NCBI RefSeq assembly: GCF_016597815.1
Contig: NZ_VCHA01000004.1
Location: 398,580 to 462,579, forward strand
Origin: Marinobacter sp. DY40_1A1
GTDB lineage: Bacteria; Pseudomonadota; Gammaproteobacteria; Pseudomonadales; Oleiphilaceae
Direction: 5' to 3'
DNA length: 64,000 nucleotides
Shown here: piece after piece, positions 58,768 to 64,000 of the stretch
Position numbering within the stretch: position 1 is the stretch's first letter
Layout: each line of letters opens with the position of its first letter
Program-made: the position numbers and the translations under genes
The notes under the pieces: model-generated
The model's database searches: none
What the model was told of the DNA's origin: nothing
What the model saw: the letters and a program-made list of their open reading frames with translations, nothing else

Positions 58768-61536
58768 ATGTCTGCGACCGCTCTGGCCGAGCCTCGGCCC
58801 TCATCGCCATCCGCCACAGAAGCCTTGCAGGTAATCAAACGCAACGGCAATCTGGTCAGCTTTACCCCATCGAAAATCAGCGTAGCCGTTACCAAGGCCT
58901 TTCTTGCCGTTGAAGGCGACCAAGCCGCTGGCTCTGCGCGAATAAACGACGCTGTTCACCGGGTAACCGAGCAAGTTGTGCAGGCCATCAGCCGTCGCCT
59001 GAAAGCCGGTGGCCGGGTACACATTGAAGACATACAAGACCAGGTAGAACTGGCCCTGATGCGCGCGGAAGAGCAGAAAGTTGCCCGCGCATACGTACTC
59101 TACCGCGAAGAACACGCCCGCGAACGCGCCCTGCACGAACCGGTAGAAGCCCATCCAACCCTTACCGTAAAACTGGCCGATGGCCGCACCGCACCGCTGG
59201 ATCTGGGCTTGATGAAGCAGCAGGTTGAAAAGGCTGCATTAGGCCTGGAAGGCATAGAAGCCGAATCCCTGGTGGACGAAGCCATCCGCAACCTCTACAA
59301 CGGCATCGACGAAGCCGAAGTACTGAGCGCCTTGATAATGACCGCCCGCGGTCGCATCGAACGTGAGCCAGACTACAGTGCTGTCACCGCCCGCCTGCTC
59401 CTGGAACAACTGCGCCTTGAAAGCGTCACCGCTCTGAACCTCGACACCAGCCTGAGCCTCGCCGACGTTTATCCACAGGCTCTGAGCGCTTTTATTCACG
59501 CAGGCATTCGCTACGAGCTGCTGGATGAAGCCATGGCTGCATTCGATCTTGAGCAGCTGGGTGCTGCGATTAAGCCCGAGCGCGACCAGAAGTTTGGCTT
59601 CCTCGGCCTGCAAACCCTGTACGACCGTTACTTCCTGCACTGGAAAGAAGACCGCCTGGAGCTGCCGCAGGTATTCTTCATGCGCGTCGCCATGGGCCTT
59701 GCGCTGCGTGAAGACGACCCGAACAGCCGCGCCATCGAGTTCTATAATCTGTTGTCTTCGTTCGACTACATGTCATCCACACCCACACTGTTCAACAGCG
59801 GCACCCGCCACTCCCAGCTGTCGTCCTGTTACCTCACCACCGTGGGCGACGATCTGGAAGACATCTACGGCGCCATTCGCGACAACGCCATGCTCTCCAA
59901 GTGGGCTGGCGGACTGGGCAACGACTGGACACCCGTGCGCGCACTGGGCTCCCGCATCAAAGGCACCAACGGCCAAAGCCAGGGCGTAGTGCCATTTTTG
60001 AAAGTGGTGAACGATACCGCTGTTGCCGTGAACCAAGGCGGCAAGCGCAAAGGCGCCGTGTGTGCCTATCTGGAAAGCTGGCACCTGGATATTGAAGAGT
60101 TTCTGGAACTGCGGAAAAACACCGGTGACGAACGCCGCCGCACCCATGATATGAACACCGCCAACTGGGTGCCGGACTTGCTGATCGAACGCATGCGCCA
60201 AGACCGCGACTGGACTCTGTTCAGCCCCAGCGACGTGCCAGACCTGCACGACCTGTACGGCAACGCTTTCCGCGAGCGCTACGAACACTACGAAGCGCTG
60301 GCCGCAGAAGGCAAAATCGAGCTGTTCAAAACCATTCCGGCCAAGCAACTGTGGCGCAAAATGCTGACCGTGTTGTTTGAAACCGGCCACCCGTGGATCA
60401 CCTTCAAAGACCCCTGCAACCTGCGCTCGCCGCAGCAGCACAAGGGCGTGGTACACAGCTCCAACCTGTGTACCGAAATCACCCTGAACACCAGCGCCGA
60501 TGAAATTGCTGTGTGCAACCTGGGCTCGGTCAACCTGGCCGCCCACATCAGCAATGGTGAGCTGGATGTCCAGCGCCTCGAGCGCACCGTAAACACCGCC
60601 GTGCGTATGCTTGATAACGTTATCGACATCAACTTCTACGCTGTGCCACAAGCCCGCAACTCCAACCTGAAGCACCGCCCCGTGGGCCTGGGCCTGATGG
60701 GCTTCCAGGACGCGCTCTATGCTCTGGGCCTGCCCTACACCAGCCCGCAGGCGGTGGAGTTTGCCGATGTGGCCATGGAACAACTGAGCTACTTCGCTAT
60801 CCGCGCATCGGCGCAGCTGGCGGCCGAGCGGGGCGCTTATGAAAGCTACGAAGGTTCCCTATGGAGCCAGGGCATACTGCCCATCGATTCCATCGAACTG
60901 CTAAAAGCCGCGCGCCTTGAGGGCGATCTGAGCGTAAACACTGAAAGCCGTCTGGACTGGGGCCCCGTCCGTGAGCTGATCGCCCAACACGGGATGCGCA
61001 ACAGCAACGTAATGGCCATAGCGCCCACGGCTACCATCTCCAACATCGTAGGCGTGTCCCAATCCATCGAGCCGGCGTACCAAAACCTGTTCGTGAAATC
61101 GAACCTCTCCGGCGAATTCACCGTGGTGAACCCCTCCTTGGTGCGTGACCTCAAGGCGGTCGGCCTGTGGGACAACGTGATGGTGAACGACCTCAAATAC
61201 TACGACGGCAGCGTGCAGCAAATTGAGCGCATACCCACCGAACTGAAATCCCGCTACGCCACCGCATTCGAGATCGATGCCCGCTGGCTGGTGGAAGCCG
61301 CCTCCCGTCGCCAGAAATGGCTGGACCAGGCCCAAAGCCTGAACCTCTACATGGCCCAGCCCAGCGGCAAAAAGCTGGACGAGTTGTACCAGCTGGCATG
61401 GGAGCGTGGCCTGAAAACCACCTACTACCTGCGCTCTTTGGGTGCTACTGGCGTGAATGAAAGTGCCGCCCCGGTTGCCGCACCGCAGCCACAAGTGTGC
61501 AGCATTGATGAACCCGACTGCGAAGCATGTCAGTAA
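58768..61536 (+). CDS. nrdA: Class Ia ribonucleotide reductase, large subunit NrdA
   Basis: The product is 922 residues from the ATG at 58768 (AGGAGA site). It reduces ribonucleoside diphosphates to deoxy forms. Two ATP-cone-like domains (about 20-120 and 130-225) resemble Pseudomonas NrdA rather than E. coli. Active-site segments are SSCYLTTVGDDLEDIYGAI, NLCTEITLNTS and CNLGSVNLA, and the C-terminal redox cysteines are CSIDEPDCEAC. The riboswitch upstream indicates repression by B12. Confidence 0.96.
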   Translation: MSATALAEPRPSSPSATEALQVIKRNGNLVSFTPSKISVAVTKAFLAVEGDQAAGSARINDAVHRVTEQVVQAISRRLKAGGRVHIEDIQDQVELALMRAEEQKVARAYVLYREEHARERALHEPVEAHPTLTVKLADGRTAPLDLGLMKQQVEKAALGLEGIEAESLVDEAIRNLYNGIDEAEVLSALIMTARGRIEREPDYSAVTARLLLEQLRLESVTALNLDTSLSLADVYPQALSAFIHAGIRYELLDEAMAAFDLEQLGAAIKPERDQKFGFLGLQTLYDRYFLHWKEDRLELPQVFFMRVAMGLALREDDPNSRAIEFYNLLSSFDYMSSTPTLFNSGTRHSQLSSCYLTTVGDDLEDIYGAIRDNAMLSKWAGGLGNDWTPVRALGSRIKGTNGQSQGVVPFLKVVNDTAVAVNQGGKRKGAVCAYLESWHLDIEEFLELRKNTGDERRRTHDMNTANWVPDLLIERMRQDRDWTLFSPSDVPDLHDLYGNAFRERYEHYEALAAEGKIELFKTIPAKQLWRKMLTVLFETGHPWITFKDPCNLRSPQQHKGVVHSSNLCTEITLNTSADEIAVCNLGSVNLAAHISNGELDVQRLERTVNTAVRMLDNVIDINFYAVPQARNSNLKHRPVGLGLMGFQDALYALGLPYTSPQAVEFADVAMEQLSYFAIRASAQLAAERGAYESYEGSLWSQGILPIDSIELLKAARLEGDLSVNTESRLDWGPVRELIAQHGMRNSNVMAIAPTATISNIVGVSQSIEPAYQNLFVKSNLSGEFTVVNPSLVRDLKAVGLWDNVMVNDLKYYDGSVQQIERIPTELKSRYATAFEIDARWLVEAASRRQKWLDQAQSLNLYMAQPSGKKLDELYQLAWERGLKTTYYLRSLGATGVNESAAPVAAPQPQVCSIDEPDCEACQ

Positions 61537-61564
61537 CCACTTACTACTTTTGAGAGGCACAACC

Positions 61565-62623
61565 ATGCTGAATTGGGACGACGAAACCAAACCACAAAGC
61601 CAGCCCGCTGAACACAACAGCGTGGCCCCGGTGAATGTAGACGACAAGCGCGTAATCAACGGCGAAACCGACGTAAACCAGCTTGCACCCTTTAAGTACC
61701 CGTGGGCTTGGGAGTTCTTCATGAACGCCAACAAAAACCACTGGACCCCACTGGACGTGAACATGGCGCAAGACGTTCACGACTACCACCACCGCCTGAA
61801 CCCGGCGGAAAAGCACGTGTTCGAAAACGTGGTGGCCTACCTGACCACCTCCGACATACTGGCCATGCGCAACATCGGCCTGGCCGTGATGGAAAAAATG
61901 ACCGCGCCGGAACTGCAAATTTACCAGGCGCGCCAGGTATACGAAGAGGCATTGCACACCTGGACCTACCAGCACTGCATTGAAACCCTGAACCTGGACC
62001 AGAGCGAAATCTACAACCGCTACCGCGTAGTGCCGCAAATTAACGCCAAAATCCAGATGGCCAACCGCCGGCTGGATGCCGCCATGCGCTCCGACCTGAA
62101 CCTGCGCAACAAAGACGACCTGCAAGAATTCATCATGTCGTACCTGTTTTTCGCTGCGGTGTTTGAAGGTTGCTGGTTCTACAACGGCTTCAGCCCCATC
62201 TTCGCTCTACAGCGCCGTGGCCTGATGCGCGGCACCGGCGAGCAGTTCCAGTACATACTGCGCGACGAAGCCATGCACTTCGCCTTCGGCCTGAAAGTGG
62301 TGAATCAGATACTGGAAGAAGAAAACATAAGCTTCGATCCCAAAGCCGTACGCGAGATGTGGGAAGAATCCGAAGCCGCCGAGCGCGACTACGCCAACTA
62401 CATCCTGCGCGACCCAATCCTGGGCTACTCCGCGGAATACCACACCGAACAATTCCGCTTTGTTGCCAACCGAAGAGCCCGCACTGTAGGGCTGGAAGAG
62501 CCGTTCCCCGGAGCGAAAAACGTATCGCCCTGGCTGGATGAGCAAGCCACCATGCGTAAAGAAAAGAACTTCTTTGAAACGCGGGTGATTGAGTACCAGA
62601 CCGGGGCTCAGTTGGAGTGGTGA
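61565..62623 (+). CDS. nrdB: Class Ia ribonucleotide reductase, small subunit NrdB
   Basis: The product is 352 residues from the ATG at 61565; a longer frame overlaps nrdA. Di-iron and radical residues are in place: EALHTWTY contains Glu, His and the radical Tyr with E. coli spacing, and RDEAMHFAFG holds the last Glu and His. The C-terminal GAQLEW is the tail that docks on NrdA. It lies 28 bp after nrdA. Confidence 0.96.
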   Translation: MLNWDDETKPQSQPAEHNSVAPVNVDDKRVINGETDVNQLAPFKYPWAWEFFMNANKNHWTPLDVNMAQDVHDYHHRLNPAEKHVFENVVAYLTTSDILAMRNIGLAVMEKMTAPELQIYQARQVYEEALHTWTYQHCIETLNLDQSEIYNRYRVVPQINAKIQMANRRLDAAMRSDLNLRNKDDLQEFIMSYLFFAAVFEGCWFYNGFSPIFALQRRGLMRGTGEQFQYILRDEAMHFAFGLKVVNQILEEENISFDPKAVREMWEESEAAERDYANYILRDPILGYSAEYHTEQFRFVANRRARTVGLEEPFPGAKNVSPWLDEQATMRKEKNFFETRVIEYQTGAQLEW

Positions 62624-62647
62624 GTACTCACAAACGCTGAGCTGCGC

Positions 62648-63607
62648 TCATCCCAACGGACTGCGAACCCCCGCAAAACCTTGCCCTAAAACGTGGGTAT
62701 AGATTTGGGTGGTTCGCAGGTCTGCGTGGCCGAGTAGATCTTGTACTGTGCGGATATCGTTACCACGTTTTAGAAGTTCGGTGGCGAAGGTGTGGCGGAA
62801 GGTATGGCAACTGGCAGGTTTATGGATACCGACAGCCTTTGCCGCACCGCGCACAGAGCGTTGTACGGATGAAATATGGCGATGGTGTCGGGATACATTG
62901 CCTAGATTGTCTGTACACAAAACCGGAGAGGAAAAGAGCCACTGCCACGCTAACGAACGGCTTGCTCCGGGATACTTGCGAGCGAGCGCGAAGGGCATAC
63001 TGACCGGGTGCAGAAACTCCTCACTGCGCTGCTGCCAAGCTTTGCGGATGCTCTCAACATGGTTCTGAAGCGGCTCAATCAGCGTGGCAGGTAATAAAGT
63101 GGTTCTATCTTTGGCACCTTTTCCGTCGCGCACGGTGATTACCTGCTGTTGAAAATCCAGATCCTTGATGCGCAGACGACAGGCCTCGGTTACTCGCAAA
63201 CCAGAGCCATACATGAGGGATGCTATCAGCTTATCAGGTTCACTGAGATGGTTGATGATGCGCATCGCTTCATCGTGCGTGAGCACCACGGGCAACTTAC
63301 GAGGCTTCTTTGCCCGGACTACATCTCCAATCTCGCCGAGTGGAGTCCCGAATACCTTGTCGTACAAAAACACCAAAGAGTTCAGCGCCTGTGCCTGCGT
63401 GGCTGCAGCAACATTGCGATGTACGGCAAGCCAGGTCAAAAACTCATTAACCTCCGGCGGGCCCATATCTCGTGGGTGTTTCATTTGGTGGAAACGAATG
63501 AAGTAGCGAATCCAGTACCAATAGGTTTTCTCGGTACGAATGCTGTAATGATTGACGCGAATCACCGCGCGAACCTGATCGCGTAAACGAGGCTGCTTTC
63601 CTTGCAT
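62648..63607 (-). CDS. intI: Integron integrase IntI
   Basis: The 319-residue tyrosine recombinase has an N-terminal SAM-like domain (NHYSIRTEKTYWYWIRYFIRFH). The catalytic set is complete: Arg in GSGLRVTEACRL, HTFRHTFATELLKRG (H-x2-R), LGHADLRTTQIYTHV (His and Tyr). The insert HPVSMPFALARKYPGASRSLAWQWLF is the extra helix that separates IntI from XerC/D. AGGGAG precedes the ATG. Its start faces right, so attI and cassettes would be expected beyond 63644. It is convergent with nrdB. It appears functional. Confidence 0.93.
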   Translation of the reverse strand: MQGKQPRLRDQVRAVIRVNHYSIRTEKTYWYWIRYFIRFHQMKHPRDMGPPEVNEFLTWLAVHRNVAAATQAQALNSLVFLYDKVFGTPLGEIGDVVRAKKPRKLPVVLTHDEAMRIINHLSEPDKLIASLMYGSGLRVTEACRLRIKDLDFQQQVITVRDGKGAKDRTTLLPATLIEPLQNHVESIRKAWQQRSEEFLHPVSMPFALARKYPGASRSLAWQWLFSSPVLCTDNLGNVSRHHRHISSVQRSVRGAAKAVGIHKPASCHTFRHTFATELLKRGNDIRTVQDLLGHADLRTTQIYTHVLGQGFAGVRSPLG

Positions 63608-63628
63608 TGTGGGCTCCCTGCCACAGGA

Positions 63629-63644
63629 CTGTATATTTAGACAG
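63629..63644 (-). promoter_or_regulatory. LexA (SOS) box over the intI promoter
   Basis: CTGTATATTTAGACAG is a full CTGT-N8-ACAG LexA site, 22-37 bp upstream of intI and overlapping the expected start of transcription. SOS control of integrases is known for class 1 and Vibrio integrons. Confidence 0.85.
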
Positions 63645-63645
63645 T

Positions 63646-63675
63646 ATTATTGGTGGCGCAGATCACAGAAGTCAA
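63646..63675 (-). promoter_or_regulatory. Promoter of intI
   Basis: On the minus strand TTGACT (-35, 63670-63675) and AATAAT (-10, 63646-63651) are separated by 18 bp. The LexA box follows directly downstream. Confidence 0.55.
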
Positions 63676-63930
63676 ATGATTACGTAGTAGGCTTCTAAAA
63701 ACTGAGCTAAGCTTTTGTTTTACGTGTTTTTGATCGGTGTACTGGGGTTCGAAAAATCCGTAATAACGAAGCAGTCAAATTTTCGCAATCACTGAGACAT
63801 CGATCCAATTGCTGTTGAACTAAACCGCTTCGCGGTAGCGATTTCGCCCGCACATTTCCTGCGAAGCTGGGAGGACTGGCGGATACTTTTGATTAGCCCA
63901 AGTGGGCTATTCAGAAGAGGAGAATCCGTC
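63676..63930. other. Non-coding region where attI would be expected
   Basis: The stretch is AT-rich on the left and GC-richer from about 63820. One GTTRRRY-type core (GTTGAAC, 63814-63820) is the only candidate recombination site. Inverted repeats ACCGC-TTC-GCGGT (near 63823-63835) and TAGCCCA-AG-TGGGCTA (63894-63909) follow. No gene was seen, and no attC-like long repeat. Confidence 0.35.
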
Positions 63931-64000
63931 ATGACACCCCTACGTCAGACCATGATCCAGGCCATGTGCCAACATGGCTTTTCCCCCCGAACCCAGCACA
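63931..64000 (+). CDS. Start of a tyrosine-recombinase-like gene (3' cut by window edge)
   Basis: The visible 23 residues begin MTPLRQTMIQAMCQHGFSPR, the pattern of phage-integrase SAM-like N-terminal domains, such as the accessory recombinase found with IS91-family transposases. AGGAG lies 8 nt upstream. It runs off the window, so the family is tentative. Confidence 0.5.
   Translation, partial: MTPLRQTMIQAMCQHGFSPRTQH

Noticed and set aside
59773..60783. Minus-strand open frame of 336 codons inside nrdA
   Set aside because: Antisense shadow of a conserved gene with no motifs.
63810..63825. IS91-type target tetranucleotide GAAC as an element boundary
   Set aside because: The recombinase gene would be at the terminal end opposite to the one that abuts GAAC, and the 4-bp match alone is not evidence.

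Overview
The window reads as chromosomal DNA of a marine gammaproteobacterium close to Marinobacter. This is inferred from moderate-to-high GC, the gene order mnmG-rsmG-parA-parB-atpIBEFHAGDC-glmU-glmS, an NhaB antiporter, HAE1-type RND efflux genes and a Pseudomonas-like NrdA. No rRNA, tRNA or CRISPR array was seen.

Layout. (1) 1-2350: the end of an Asp-box propeller protein, a YchJ-type SEC-C protein, a small DUF2892 membrane protein and a secreted monohaem cytochrome c. (2) 2356-14139: a respiratory cluster built on a type II DMSO-reductase-family molybdoenzyme. Its order is catalytic A, Fe-S B, chaperone D, haem-b C, the order of DMS dehydrogenase, selenate reductase, chlorate reductase and ethylbenzene dehydrogenase operons. 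It continues with an Mrp/NBP35-like Fe-S ATPase, a cytoplasmic-looking repeat propeller, a TonB-dependent receptor and a dihaem cytochrome c peroxidase. FNR/ANR-like boxes lie before the A subunit and before the peroxidase. The substrate cannot be read from sequence. (3) 14401-23453: a solute-binding protein, an acyl-CoA dehydrogenase, a DUF3833 lipoprotein, an RND efflux pair and an MFS transporter. (4) 23454-38773: a gap with two perfect DnaA boxes, then mnmG, rsmG, parAB, the complete ATP synthase operon, glmU and glmS.

(5) 38946-50889 is accessory DNA: a PEP-CTERM protein, then a roughly 2,700-residue secreted chimera (von Willebrand A, six cadherin-like repeats, RHS/YD repeats, Hint protease, C-terminal domain resembling colicin E3-type rRNase). 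It is followed by five small genes that look like an immunity array, two of which are paralogous. (6) 50943-58334: an amidase-PxpB-PxpC operon, a COG0523/CobW GTPase with a Zur-like box, NhaB, a second solute-binding protein and a DUF3047 protein. (7) 58455-62623: a cobalamin riboswitch in front of class Ia ribonucleotide reductase nrdAB. (8) 62648-64000: an intact integron integrase with a perfect LexA box over its promoter. Where a cassette array would begin there is instead the start of a second recombinase gene, cut by the window edge.

The three parts most worth following are the extended molybdoenzyme cluster, the VWA-cadherin-RHS-Hint toxin with its immunity array, and the SOS-controlled integron at the right edge.
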